The notes under the pieces were generated by a model. It worked only from the letters and a program-made list of their open reading frames with translations. It did not search any database and was not told the origin of the DNA. Below, piece after piece: positions 26,523 to 37,694 of a stretch of 64,000 nucleotides of DNA. The DNA is from Planctomycetaceae bacterium (GTDB taxonomy: Bacteria > Planctomycetota > Planctomycetia > Pirellulales > Pirellulaceae). A program made the translations under genes and the position numbers. The stretch's first letter is position 1, and each line of letters begins with the position of its first letter. The stretch spans positions 108,380 to 172,379 of the forward strand of contig JAAYDI010000065.1 in NCBI GenBank assembly GCA_012729315.1, in the 5' to 3' direction.

Positions 26523-28343
26523 ATGGATGTTGTTCAGTTGACGCCCGAAGTGGCTGCGTATCGCACGCCGGGCGGCATACCCGTGCGGTTTCGGCTGGAG
26601 GATCGGGGGTTCTGCAGTTCGCAGGGGCAGGCGACGCGCGACCAGCTCGCGCTGCACCTGACGCTTGGGCGTCTGCAGTTGTTGCGCGGCTTCGACCGGC
26701 TGTTGTGCCTGGAAGGCGTCAACGGCGTGGAGCATCTACCGCACCAGATCGAGACGGTGCGCAAGGTGCTGCGCCGGTTTCGCGGTCGCGTGCTGCTGGC
26801 CGACGAAGTCGGATTGGGCAAGACAATCGAAGCCTGTCTGTTGCTGCGCGAGTACCTGTTACGGGGTTTGGCCCGCCGGATCCTGATCCTCGTCCCGAAT
26901 CCGCTGGTCACTCAGTGGCGCGACGAGCTGGAGGGGAAGTTCGGTCTGGACTTCAAGATCCCGCCGCGCACGGCAACCAGCTCGCGGCCCGAGTTCTGGC
27001 AGAGCACTGATCGGGTGCTCGTGTCGACCTCGTTCGCGCGTACTGGTTCGCGGCCCGCGGCGATCGCAGCCGCGCCCTGGGATATCGTGGTGGTGGATGA
27101 GGCTCATCACTGCAAGAATCCCCAGACCAAACTCTGGCAGCTGGTCAATTCCCTGCAGCGACGATACATGTTCCTGCTGACTGCCACGCCGGTCCAGAAT
27201 AACCTGGTGGAGCTGTACAATCTGCTGACGCTGCTGGAGCCCGGTCACCTGCAGACGGCCCAGGATTTCAAGCGGCAATTCGTCAGGCGGGGCAACCCGC
27301 GCGACCCGCGGAACCGCCACAGGCTCCGCGCGCTGCTGGGCGAAGTGATGATCCGCAACACGCGGAGTCTGGTCCAGATCGATCTGCCGCCGCGCTATGC
27401 CCAGACGATCGTGGCGGTGCCGGGGCCCGACGAACGCCAACTGCACGACGCGGTACATCGATACTTGCGCCAGCGCACGCCGCCGGACGCCGCGACGTCT
27501 CCACGGCACTGTGCGCCGTGCGAAGAGGATGCGGCGTGCGAGGAGGACGTGCCGCGCGAGCGTGGACTGTCGCGCCTGCAGATCAGGTCGATTCTGGCCG
27601 CGCTGGGCAGCCACCCGACGGCCGTCGCCGACAGTCTCGAGAAGATTTCGGCAGCGGACCCGGAGGCGGCCCGCCTGCGGCAGCTGGCAGCGCGGATTAC
27701 GCACTCGGCCAAGGATGAACGGCTGCTCGAACTGCTGCGCGACAGTCACGGCCATAGAGTGCTGATCTTCGTGCACTCGCTTCGCACACTGCATCGCGTC
27801 GAGGATCTGCTGACGGATGCCGGGTTCCGTTTCGCCACGTTCTCGGGGGAACAGTCGCGGGCAGAAAAGGACGCGGCTGTGGAGCGGTTCCGCGACGAGG
27901 TGCCGATCCTGCTGTGCACCGATGCGGGTGGTGAGGGGCATAACCTGCAGTTTGCGGATACGCTGATCAATTATGACCTGCCCTGGAACCCGATGCGGAT
28001 CGAGCAGCGTATTGGCCGCCTGCATCGCTATGGTCAGACGCAAGATGTGTTTGTCTTCAATCTCTGCACCGAGAACTCGCTCGAGTCGCGCATCCTCGCC
28101 TTGCTCAACGACAAGATCCGGATGTTCGAGCTGGTGGTGGGGGAAATCGGCTCGATTCTGGGGAACCTGGACGACGGTGACGAGTTCGAATCGGTGGTGC
28201 TGCGGATGTGGATGAAGGCGGGGGACGAACGGCAACTGGCGGAGGCCTTCACGTCACTCGGGGACGCCTTGCTCGATGCGCAGTCACAGTATCTGGAGTC
28301 GAAGGAACTTGACGACGCCCTGTTCGGTGAGGATTTCGAATGA
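26523..28343 (+). CDS. SNF2-family DEAD/DEAH-box helicase
   Basis: A 606-residue superfamily 2 ATPase. Motif I is DEVGLGKTIEA, starting at residue 94. Motif II is VVVDEAHHCKN near 192, followed by motif III LLTATPVQNN. Motif V is CTDAGGEGHNLQFAD, and motif VI is EQRIGRLHRYGQTQDV near 500. The DEVGLGKT and HRYGQ forms are those of SNF2/RapA-like translocases that move on double-stranded DNA. A Cys/Glu-rich insertion (CAPCEEDAACEEDVPRERG) sits between the two RecA lobes. The ATG at 26523 is the first start consistent with the family N-terminus. The stop overlaps the start of the next gene (ATGA at 28340), so the pair is translationally coupled and probably forms a complex. Confidence 0.88.
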   Translation: MDVVQLTPEVAAYRTPGGIPVRFRLEDRGFCSSQGQATRDQLALHLTLGRLQLLRGFDRLLCLEGVNGVEHLPHQIETVRKVLRRFRGRVLLADEVGLGKTIEACLLLREYLLRGLARRILILVPNPLVTQWRDELEGKFGLDFKIPPRTATSSRPEFWQSTDRVLVSTSFARTGSRPAAIAAAPWDIVVVDEAHHCKNPQTKLWQLVNSLQRRYMFLLTATPVQNNLVELYNLLTLLEPGHLQTAQDFKRQFVRRGNPRDPRNRHRLRALLGEVMIRNTRSLVQIDLPPRYAQTIVAVPGPDERQLHDAVHRYLRQRTPPDAATSPRHCAPCEEDAACEEDVPRERGLSRLQIRSILAALGSHPTAVADSLEKISAADPEAARLRQLAARITHSAKDERLLELLRDSHGHRVLIFVHSLRTLHRVEDLLTDAGFRFATFSGEQSRAEKDAAVERFRDEVPILLCTDAGGEGHNLQFADTLINYDLPWNPMRIEQRIGRLHRYGQTQDVFVFNLCTENSLESRILALLNDKIRMFELVVGEIGSILGNLDDGDEFESVVLRMWMKAGDERQLAEAFTSLGDALLDAQSQYLESKELDDALFGEDFE

Positions 28344-29374
28344 GCGCGACGGAGGTGGCATCCCAGCTGCGCGACTTCACGCAGCGGTTGATTGAGCAGA
28401 CCGGGGGCATAATCGACTGGCCGGCCGACCAGCCGCGGGGCACGGCCCTGGTGCCGGAAGACATCGCCAGCAGTCTGGGGCAGCGCGGCGAGTCGTTTCC
28501 GGTGGCGCTGTCCGGGCTCGACGCCGGACTGTCTGTGGATCTGGGGGGCGAATTCCTCGACGCCGCGGCGCGCACCTTGGCCACCTTCGTGCCCGCGCAC
28601 GGCGTCTTCGCGCTGCCCAGCCTGCCGGTCAAGAAGAGCAGCTTCCAGTCGGTCGTGGACCAGGCCTTCGGCTGGCAGAACGCGCGGTGCAGCGTCCTCC
28701 AGGGCGTCGTCACGCCGATCGTCTACCACACCTGGTGGTTCCACGTCACGCTGCGATCTGAGGATATTTGGGAGACGCTGGCGGAGGTGACCGTCAACTG
28801 CGACGGCCGCACCTGCTGCTCGCTTGACGGCCTGCTGGACGCCATGGACCTGCAGCCGGTCAGCGGCGTGGCGCGGGCGCCGGACACGACGCTGGAGATT
28901 GCCGCGTCGCACGTGCAACAGCGCGCTCTGCTCGCAGCCCGACCGTTCCTGAATCGCATGGAACAGCGGCTGGAACGGGACCGCCAGCGGCTGCGGCAGT
29001 ACTATCGGGCGCTGTCGCGCGAGGCGGCCGCGCCCAACCGGCGGGTGAAGACCGCGCCGTGCCCCGAGCAGCTGGCGGCACGCCAACGCGCTGTAACGCT
29101 CGAACTGCAGCGCAAGCTGGCGGAGCTGGAGGAACGCTATGCCTTCGATGGGGTCGTCCGGCCCGCGGCTCTGGCCGAGTTTCGCGTCCCGGGGCTGGCC
29201 ATCGACGTACGCATCCAGCGCAAAGCCGCGACCCGCACGTTCCGGCTCTTCTGGAACGGCATCCAGAAACGGCTCGAGCCGCTGCGCTGCAGTCGCTGTG
29301 GCCAGGGGGCCTACAACCTGTGGTTCACCAACGACGAAGTCGAACCGATCTGCATACCGTGCCACGACGCGTGA
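28340..29374 (+). CDS. Zinc-finger/coiled-coil partner of the SNF2 helicase
   Basis: A 344-residue protein that I cannot assign to a named family. The first 200 residues are mixed alpha/beta, including VDLGGEFLDAAARTLATFVP and WWFHVTLRSEDIWETLAEVT. Residues 205-285 are strongly helical and charged (FLNRMEQRLERDRQRLRQYY, then LELQRKLAELEERYAF), likely a coiled coil. The C-terminus is a zinc ribbon with Cys pairs at 317/320 and 338/341 (CSRCGQ ... CIPCHD). The start overlaps the helicase stop by four bases, implying fixed stoichiometry. The design suggests a DNA-binding or substrate-recruiting subunit of the translocase. Defence, repair or transcription recycling are all open. Confidence 0.72.
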   Translation: MSATEVASQLRDFTQRLIEQTGGIIDWPADQPRGTALVPEDIASSLGQRGESFPVALSGLDAGLSVDLGGEFLDAAARTLATFVPAHGVFALPSLPVKKSSFQSVVDQAFGWQNARCSVLQGVVTPIVYHTWWFHVTLRSEDIWETLAEVTVNCDGRTCCSLDGLLDAMDLQPVSGVARAPDTTLEIAASHVQQRALLAARPFLNRMEQRLERDRQRLRQYYRALSREAAAPNRRVKTAPCPEQLAARQRAVTLELQRKLAELEERYAFDGVVRPAALAEFRVPGLAIDVRIQRKAATRTFRLFWNGIQKRLEPLRCSRCGQGAYNLWFTNDEVEPICIPCHDA

Positions 29375-29435
29375 TTGGGGCCGTTGCGGACAGCAGGGCG
29401 CGGGCACGGGCCGGCGAATCGCTATACTTATCTGC

Positions 29436-29683
29436 ATGTACACGACGCAACTTGCCGATGAAGTGCGACCGCGCGGGAAGAGCGACGAAGAGTCTCTTCG
29501 CGAAGTCGGTTTTCGATGGGGGAACAAAGGCACTCACACCAGCCGAACGATCATGCTGGATGAGCTGCGGGCAGTGCTTGCCAAATGCTCCCCCCCGACG
29601 CGGCACGCGACACCTACCTCTCATCAATCCACGAGGACAATCTACTGGCAAGACTCATCAACGGGCTGCTCGTCATATCGTAA
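29436..29683 (+). pseudogene. Frameshifted N-terminal remnant, possibly of a BREX-locus protein
   Basis: From ATG 29436 the frame reads about 50 residues that look like a real protein, including VGFRWGNKGTHTSRTIMLDE. At a run of seven C (29590-29596) the sense jumps frame: the continuation DAARDTYLSSIHEDNLLAR is in the next frame and ends at TAA 29681-29683. The pattern of GNKGTHTSRTxML, an acidic EL helix and IHEDNLLAK recalls the N-terminus of roughly 200-residue proteins I associate with BREX or PglX/PglZ-type defence loci; this is from memory and needs an HMM search. Most of the protein is missing and no other BREX gene is present. A TATACT -10 element at 29423-29428 lies eight bases before the ATG. 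Confidence 0.4.
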
Positions 29684-29729
29684 CCCCAATTTCCCGCCTA
29701 TTATCTGAGGAGGTGCGAGAAAGCGAATC

Positions 29730-30929
29730 ATGATAATTGAAGACACTGAACTGCTATCTCTCTTGCGCGATCTAGAGTCAGACCGCGTTGAGCGCAAGGA
29801 ATCGGCCGCCGATGGTAGTAGAATCCGTCAGGCGATTTGCGCGTTCGCAAATGATATGCCGGGACATGCTCGACCGGGTGTGATCTTCGTGGGCGTTAGA
29901 GACAATGGCACTTGTGCACATCTCTCGATAAGCGACGAACTGCTTCGTCAACTTGCCGATATGCGATCAGATGGTAATATCTTGCCTATCCCGGTTATGC
30001 GCGTCCAGAAGAAGACGCTCAATGGTTGTGACACGGCTGTGGTTATTGTCGAGCCGTCCCTTTATCCACCAGTTCGCTATAACGGGCGTATCTGGATACG
30101 AGTTGGTCCGCGAAGAGCGACCGCGTCGGCGGAGGAGGAACGACGTCTTGCAGAACGTCGGCAAGCAGCCGACCTGCCGTTTGACCTGCACCCGCTTCAG
30201 TCTGCACAACTCGACGACCTTGATATTGATCTCTTCCAACGCACCTACTTGCCAGCGGCTTTTTCGATAGACGTACTCGACCAGAACGAACGGACAGTTG
30301 AGCAGCAATTGGCTTCTCTGCGGTTCATCTCCCGCACTGACGATCGCATCCCGACTGTTGTGGGTGTCTTGACCCTAGGAAAGTCTCCTGCCGACTTCAT
30401 CCCGGGAGCTTATCTGCAGTTTCTCAGGATCGATGGTACCGGTTTGTCCGACCCGATCTCAGATCAAAAAGACTGTCACGGACCGCTTCCGGAGCTTCTT
30501 ACTGAAATTGACTCCATTCTCTCCTCGCACATCCGCATTGCAGCGGATGTAACTTCCGCGGCCACAGAAACGCGATCGCCCGACTATCCGATCGCCGCGC
30601 TTCAACAACTCGTGCGGAATGCAATCATGCACCGCGACTTTCACACCTCCAATGCGCCAACCCGAATTACGTGGTTCATTGACCGGATCGAGATTCAGAA
30701 TCCGGGAGGACCCTACGGCCAAGTCACTGTGGACAATTTCGGTCAACCTGGGATTACCGACTACCGCAATCCCCATGTTGCTGAAGCTATGCGGACGCTC
30801 GGGTATGTCCAACGATTCGGCATAGGAATTCAAATCGCGCGTAAGCAACTTGCCGACAATGGGAATCCGCCTCCAGAGTTCCAGGTCCAGCAGAGCCACG
30901 TCCTCGCCATTGTCAGGAGGAGGTCATGA
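29730..30929 (+). CDS. Schlafen/AlbA_2-domain ATP-binding protein
   Basis: A 399-residue protein of the COG2865 type. The N-terminal 130 residues form an AlbA_2 (divergent AAA_4, Schlafen-like) domain: DRVERKESAADGSRIRQAIC, then HARPGVIFVGVRDNG and VRYNGRIWIRVGPRRATAS. The C-terminal part contains a GHKL/HATPase_c_4-like block, QLVRNAIMHRDFHTSNAPTR, WFIDRIEIQNPGGP and YVQRFGIGIQIARKQL. These proteins are variously annotated as regulators or helicases and are common in defence islands and on plasmids. GC content and codon choice are clearly lower than in the neighbours, suggesting recent acquisition. An AGGAGG site precedes the start. The stop overlaps the ParA-like gene by four bases. Confidence 0.82.
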   Translation: MIIEDTELLSLLRDLESDRVERKESAADGSRIRQAICAFANDMPGHARPGVIFVGVRDNGTCAHLSISDELLRQLADMRSDGNILPIPVMRVQKKTLNGCDTAVVIVEPSLYPPVRYNGRIWIRVGPRRATASAEEERRLAERRQAADLPFDLHPLQSAQLDDLDIDLFQRTYLPAAFSIDVLDQNERTVEQQLASLRFISRTDDRIPTVVGVLTLGKSPADFIPGAYLQFLRIDGTGLSDPISDQKDCHGPLPELLTEIDSILSSHIRIAADVTSAATETRSPDYPIAALQQLVRNAIMHRDFHTSNAPTRITWFIDRIEIQNPGGPYGQVTVDNFGQPGITDYRNPHVAEAMRTLGYVQRFGIGIQIARKQLADNGNPPPEFQVQQSHVLAIVRRRS

Positions 30930-31930
30930 ACATACCGGTCATCGCGTTTTTCAACAACAAGGGGGGGGTGGGAAAAACGTCGCTCGTCTATCACGCGGCG
31001 CACATGATCGCCGAACTTGGCTGCCGTGTGGTGGCCGCGGATCTGGATCCCCAGGGAAACTTATCGGCCGCCTGTCTCGAAGAAGATCGCCTGGAGCAAC
31101 TGTGGCCAGAGAATCGGGATGTTCCAACGATCTTTGGGGCCGTTCACCCGCTCAAGCGGGGAGTGGGAGACGTGATGCAACCGTTGCTCGAAACAGTCGC
31201 TGAGAACCTCGCCTTGATTCCTGGCGACATGGCCCTGTCCGAGTTTGAAGATGACCTTTCGCAAATGTGGTCCAAGTGCCTGGACCGAGATGAGCGTGCC
31301 TTCCGAGTCATGTCGGCTTTCTGGCGAGTGATTCAAAGTGGCGGTGAAAAGCATAATGCCCGTGTCATCCTGATCGACCTCGGGCCCAATCTCGGTGCGA
31401 TAAACCGCGCCGCGTTGATCGCAGCTGAGTCCGTAGTAATTCCAGTGGGTCCAGACCTGTTTTCGCTTCAAGGGCTCCGCAACCTTGGTCCGCGACTGCT
31501 TTCCTGGCGCACCGAGTGGAAGGAACGCCTTGACAAGAACCCTGTAGCTGACTTGAGGCTTCCGGAAGGGAGGATGAATCCGATCGGCTACATTGTAATG
31601 CAACATTCGGTGCGACGTGATAGACCCGTCAAGTCCTATGAGAAGTGGATTGCTCGAATCCCGCAGGCGTATCGCAGGTACGTGCTAGATCAATCTGGTC
31701 GTGCTTCCCCTTCGTTGCGCGAGGACGAGCACTGCATCGCATTATTGAAACACTACCGGAGTCTGATGCCGATGGCTCAGGAGGCCCGCAAGCCGATCTT
31801 CCAACTTAAGCCGGCTGATGGCGCGCTTGGCGCACATGCTGTGGCAGTGCAAGACGCATATCGCGATTTTCGTCAACTCGCGGAAGGGATTCTTCACCGC
31901 GCCGGCGTATGTGCGCACCGGGTCGTTTAG
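30926..31930 (+). CDS. ParA-like P-loop ATPase coupled to the Schlafen-domain protein
   Basis: A 334-residue deviant Walker-type ATPase. The P-loop is NNKGGVGKTSLVYHAA at residues 10-25, with the second lysine signature KGGVGKT, then VVAADLDPQGNLSAACLEE and the Walker B region VILIDLGPNLGAINRAALIA. The middle and C-terminal parts are larger than in chromosomal ParA and include SVRRDRPVKSYEKWIARIPQ, which I do not recognise. No ParB gene or parS-like cluster is visible. The GGAGG just before ATG 30926 and the four-base overlap with the upstream stop argue for a two-protein system. GC content is low, as for its partner. Confidence 0.85.
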   Translation: MNIPVIAFFNNKGGVGKTSLVYHAAHMIAELGCRVVAADLDPQGNLSAACLEEDRLEQLWPENRDVPTIFGAVHPLKRGVGDVMQPLLETVAENLALIPGDMALSEFEDDLSQMWSKCLDRDERAFRVMSAFWRVIQSGGEKHNARVILIDLGPNLGAINRAALIAAESVVIPVGPDLFSLQGLRNLGPRLLSWRTEWKERLDKNPVADLRLPEGRMNPIGYIVMQHSVRRDRPVKSYEKWIARIPQAYRRYVLDQSGRASPSLREDEHCIALLKHYRSLMPMAQEARKPIFQLKPADGALGAHAVAVQDAYRDFRQLAEGILHRAGVCAHRVV

Positions 31931-31942
31931 CAGGACTAATCT

Positions 31943-32000
31943 CCAGCGTTGCATGCAATTTCAAGCGGCGCTGTCGCAAGCCCGCCACGAGCCGCAAATT
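31943..32000 (+). repeat. Dispersed 58-bp repeat, copy A
   Basis: The first 33 bases (31943-31975, core ATTTCAAGCGGCGCTGTC) match 40481-40513 with only two differences. Similarity continues more weakly to about 32000 (CCCGCC.CGAG.CGC in both). The copy begins 13 bases after the stop of the ParA-like gene. The second copy lies beside the broken end of selB. Confidence 0.75.
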
Positions 32001-32197
32001 GCCGGCCGGGTGCCGGAAGCCCAGCCGCGGCTGTTTTCGGTCTCACTCCAATCGCCAATCGGAAACAGATACTCTGACTCCGGCCGTCCTGCGGCACATG
32101 CCACGCAGTACGCCACGCGCGGTTTGTTGCGGCCTCGGTGGCCGCCGGTTAGTTGGCTACCTTACGGCTCGGCCGCCCCATCGTGTACGGTTCCCTA

Positions 32198-32232
32198 CCC
32201 AGGGTGCGTCGCGAAGCGCGGCGACCCCTGGG
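32198..32232. repeat. REP-like imperfect hairpin
   Basis: Two 16-base arms, CCCAGGGTGCGTCGCG and CGCGGCGACCCCTGGG, are separated by AAG and pair with only three non-Watson-Crick positions. A second small hairpin, ACGCCTTCGGCGC, follows at about 32245. Together they resemble an interspersed palindromic element rather than a terminator, since no gene ends nearby. Confidence 0.5.
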
Positions 32233-32795
32233 CTTTGGAGTGTAACGCCTTCGGCGCATTCAGAAGCTCGGCATGACATGGGCGCGTTCGCACGGCAAGA
32301 GGCTGTACCCGGCTCACTTGGCGGTGGCGCTCGCCGGCCGGTGGTGCCGCGGCAGCCGGCCCGTCCTGCGCCGCCACGCGGCCGCCGCCGGACACTGCGG
32401 CTATCCATCAATCCGAACAACAGGACCCTGATGCGGTCTCTCATCCCGTCCACCTCATTGTACGAAGTCGCTGTGCAAGTCCTTCCGTTTCGAGGTCACC
32501 CATAGACGTCACCCATAAAGGTACAGTTCCCTGGTATGCCCGGATTATTTCTACTCATCCGGCAGCCGGTTGGGTCCGATTCGGCCGATTCCAGCACGCG
32601 GCGGGCACCGAGCGCCCTCGTGCAAGTCGTGTTGTTACCAGGGCGTTACGCAACGCTACGGTTGCGGGCCGCGCGGGCCGTGAGTAGACTCGACGGCGTC
32701 GATTCTGAACGTGACCCGCCGCCTGCCGGCGGGTGGTGGTTTTCCGGCATCGGACCCCCGCCGCGCGTCGGCGGGCCCTCGTGGAGACGAACATC

Positions 32796-33512
32796 ATGTG
32801 GCTGTGCGGATGGCGATTGGCGGCGGGATTATTGGTGTTGAGTGGGTGGCTGGCCGTGGCTGCAGGGGCAGGCGAGAACGAACTGACACCTGAAGAACAG
32901 GCACAAGGTTGGCAACTGCTGTTCAACGGCACCGACCTGACGGGCTGGAAATGCAGCGATGGCAAGCCGGTGTCCACACCCATCGAAGATGGCTCGCTCT
33001 TGCCGTACCAGGCCGGCGCCTATTTGATTGTCTATGACAAGCCATTTGCCGACTTCGTGCTCAAGTGCGACGTCCGGTGGGAGGATCCGCGCTGCAACTC
33101 CGGCGTCTTCTTCCGTATCGAAAACCTTGCCGATCCGGTCAATACCGGCTTCGAAGTGCAGGTGGCTGCGGGGCGCGGCGTGGGCAAGCACGCCTTCGGC
33201 GCCATCTACGATCTCGTCCCGACGACCCGTTTTGCGGGCCGCGAGAACGGCGAGTGGAATCAGCTGGAGATCCGCTGCCAGGGGCCCGAGATCTCCGTCA
33301 AACTCAACGGCATCGACGTCGCCCGGATGAACTGCGACGAGTTCGACAAGCCGGGTGTCTGCCCGGATGGAGCCAAACACAAGTTTGAGCTCAATAGCCA
33401 GCCTCGCGCCATCAAGGATTTCGCCCGCGCCGGCTACATCGGCTTCCAGGATCACGGACACAAGGTGTGGTACCGTAATGTCAAGCTGCTGGAACTGAAT
33501 AATGGCGGATGA
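32796..33512 (+). CDS. Exported DUF1080 (3-keto-disaccharide hydrolase-type) protein
   Basis: A 238-residue protein with a signal peptide (CGWRLAAGLLVLSGWLAVAA) and one DUF1080 domain, a concanavalin-like beta-sandwich very common in planctomycetes. Typical signatures are WQLLFNGTDLTGWKCSDGKP, DFVLKCDVRW, CNSGVFFRIENL, EWNQLEIRCQGPEISVKLNG and GYIGFQDHGHKVWYRNVKLL. Members of this family include a 3-keto-disaccharide hydrolase, but most are uncharacterised, so the substrate remains open. The start at ATG 32796 has GGAG about ten bases upstream. The stop codon lies inside the first unit of an ATGRCGR heptamer repeat that leads into the next gene. Confidence 0.9.
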   Translation: MWLCGWRLAAGLLVLSGWLAVAAGAGENELTPEEQAQGWQLLFNGTDLTGWKCSDGKPVSTPIEDGSLLPYQAGAYLIVYDKPFADFVLKCDVRWEDPRCNSGVFFRIENLADPVNTGFEVQVAAGRGVGKHAFGAIYDLVPTTRFAGRENGEWNQLEIRCQGPEISVKLNGIDVARMNCDEFDKPGVCPDGAKHKFELNSQPRAIKDFARAGYIGFQDHGHKVWYRNVKLLELNNGG

Positions 33513-33540
33513 CGAATGGCGAATGACGAATGACGGATGG
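33502..33540 (+). repeat. Heptamer tandem repeat ATGRCGR, locus 1
   Basis: Five and a half units of a seven-base motif (ATGGCGG, ATGACGA, ATGGCGA, ATGACGA, ATGACGG, ATGG) join the DUF1080 stop to the nnrE start. A related array lies at 49941-49985. The heptamer is not a multiple of three and contains overlapping ATG and TGA. Confidence 0.85.
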
Positions 33541-33555
33541 TGGGGGGGTGAGCAG

Positions 33556-34236
33556 ATGTCGGCGGTGCCAGTTCTGGGGCGCGCTGCCGTCCGTGCTCTG
33601 GACGAGCGGGCGATGAGCGGGTATGGCCTGCCGGGCATGGTGCTGATGGAGAACGCGGGGCGCGGGTGTGTCGACGTGCTCTGCCAATGCGGCGTGCGGG
33701 GGCCGGTGGCCATCTGTTGCGGCAAGGGCAACAACGCGGGGGACGGACTGGTGATCGCGCGCCATCTGGATCTGCGCGGGGTAGCTGCCCGGTTACTGTT
33801 CTGGTCCGATCCGGCGTCGTTGCAGGGAGACGCTGCCACGAACTTCGACATTGCCCGCCGCGCGGGGCTGGAAATCCACGTGTGTGAGGGGCCGGACGCC
33901 GCCGCGCAGCTGGCGCGGCATCTCGAGGGGGTTGAGTGGATTGTGGATGCGCTGCTGGGCACAGGGGCCATCGGGGAACCGCGTCCGCCGTTGGACGAGG
34001 TGATCGATTGCCTGAATCGGCAGGCGTCCCATAAGATGGCGGTGGACGTTCCCAGTGGCCTGGACTGTGAGACAGGCGCCACGGCGCGGCGCACCTTTCG
34101 AGCCGATCACACGTGCACGTTTGTGGCGGCCAAGCCGGGGCTGGTGGCGGCCGCGGCGCGGCCGTGGGTCGGCCAGCTGCACGTGCTGGACATTGGCGTT
34201 CCCCGCGCCTTGTTGCGGGAGTTTGGCATCGGTTGA
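33556..34236 (+). CDS. nnrE: NAD(P)H-hydrate epimerase (YjeF N-terminal domain)
   Basis: A 226-residue single-domain YjeF_N protein that interconverts R- and S-forms of hydrated NAD(P)H for repair. Conserved segments are LPGMVLMENAGRGCVDVL, VAICCGKGNNAGDGLVIARH, WIVDALLGTGAIGEPRPPLD, and KMAVDVPSGLDCETGATART-like sequence containing the catalytic Asp region. The dehydratase domain that is fused in E. coli is absent, so it must be encoded elsewhere. I place the start at ATG 33556 after a GGGGGGGTGAG stretch; the frame also opens at 33502 inside a heptamer repeat, which is unlikely to be translated. An FmdB-like protein follows 66 bases downstream. Confidence 0.92.
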   Translation: MSAVPVLGRAAVRALDERAMSGYGLPGMVLMENAGRGCVDVLCQCGVRGPVAICCGKGNNAGDGLVIARHLDLRGVAARLLFWSDPASLQGDAATNFDIARRAGLEIHVCEGPDAAAQLARHLEGVEWIVDALLGTGAIGEPRPPLDEVIDCLNRQASHKMAVDVPSGLDCETGATARRTFRADHTCTFVAAKPGLVAAAARPWVGQLHVLDIGVPRALLREFGIG

Positions 34237-34302
34237 ACAGCGAGTGGAGGACGGGCCTGCGGGGCGTCCTCCCAGGAAAACAGCAGGAGGAGACCGCCCA
34301 GC

Positions 34303-34539
34303 ATGCCCATTTACGAGTACGTCTGCAAGCAATGTCATCAGGAGTTTGAGACGCTGGTGCGCGGCAGCGAACAGCCGCAGTGCCCGCACTGCGGTGCGCG
34401 GCAGCTGGACCGGTTGCTCAGCGTGTCGGCGGCCCACGTCGCGGGAAGCACCGCGCCCCCCTGCGGCATCGGCACGTGTCCCGCGCGGGACAGCCGGGGC
34501 TGTTGCGGGCTCGATGGACCAGGGGGATGCGGACTGTAG
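34303..34539 (+). CDS. FmdB-family zinc-ribbon protein
   Basis: A 78-residue protein with the FmdB/CxxC regulatory zinc ribbon: MPIYEYVCKQCHQEFETLVR, then PQCPHCGARQLDRLLSV. A second Cys-rich tail (PPCGIGTCPARDSRGCCGLD) is typical of the longer members. The family was first linked to regulation of formamidase expression, but the real role is unclear. A strong AGCAGGAGGAGACC ribosome-binding site precedes ATG 34303. The stop codon TAG lies within a 15-bp unit (CTGTAGACGCCGGCA) that is tandemly duplicated at 34534-34563. Confidence 0.88.
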   Translation: MPIYEYVCKQCHQEFETLVRGSEQPQCPHCGARQLDRLLSVSAAHVAGSTAPPCGIGTCPARDSRGCCGLDGPGGCGL

Positions 34540-34563
34540 ACGCCGGCACTGTAGACGCCGGCA
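34534..34563 (+). repeat. Perfect 15-bp tandem duplication over a stop codon
   Basis: CTGTAGACGCCGGCA occurs twice in direct succession (34534-34548 and 34549-34563). The first unit carries the stop codon of the FmdB-like gene, so slippage here leaves the protein unchanged. Confidence 0.9.
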
Positions 34564-34569
34564 AGGAAC

Positions 34570-34614
34570 AAAAAACACAGGACGGCGGGGCACTGGCGTG
34601 CCAGCCGCCGTCCT
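34570..34614 (-). terminator. Rho-independent terminator of the leftward gene ending at 34655
   Basis: Read on the minus strand, a stem of AGGACGGCGG with exact partner CCGCCGTCCT, extended by an inner GGCAC/GTGCC, is followed within four bases by TTTTTT (34575-34570). It lies 41 bases beyond the leftward stop. The convergent FmdB-like gene may also use the stem. Confidence 0.85.
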
Positions 34615-34654
34615 GTCGAGCCAATCGCTCCCGAGTTGCATGATTTGGTCAGGG

Positions 34655-37610
<2,956 letters not shown>

Positions 37611-37694
37611 TTACGTGAGGAGGGGGAGAAAAAAGAAGGGGGTATTGTAATCCACCCAGCCCTGATCTGCACGACCCGGATGCCGCCAAACGGC

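Larger units (their letters stand above)
31931..32795. other. Gene-free, repeat-bearing spacer at the end of the accessory island
   Basis: No supportable gene is found in these 865 bases. Several short frames exist, but none has a ribosome-binding site or family resemblance. The stretch contains a copy of a 58-bp dispersed repeat directly after the ParA-like gene, and a REP-like imperfect hairpin near 32200. It looks like debris from insertions and deletions between the island and the next conserved gene. Confidence 0.6.

Noticed and set aside
32157..32453. Short frames in the spacer after the ParA-like gene
   Set aside because: They lie across the REP-like hairpin and lack start signals; such frames recur wherever palindromic repeats occur.
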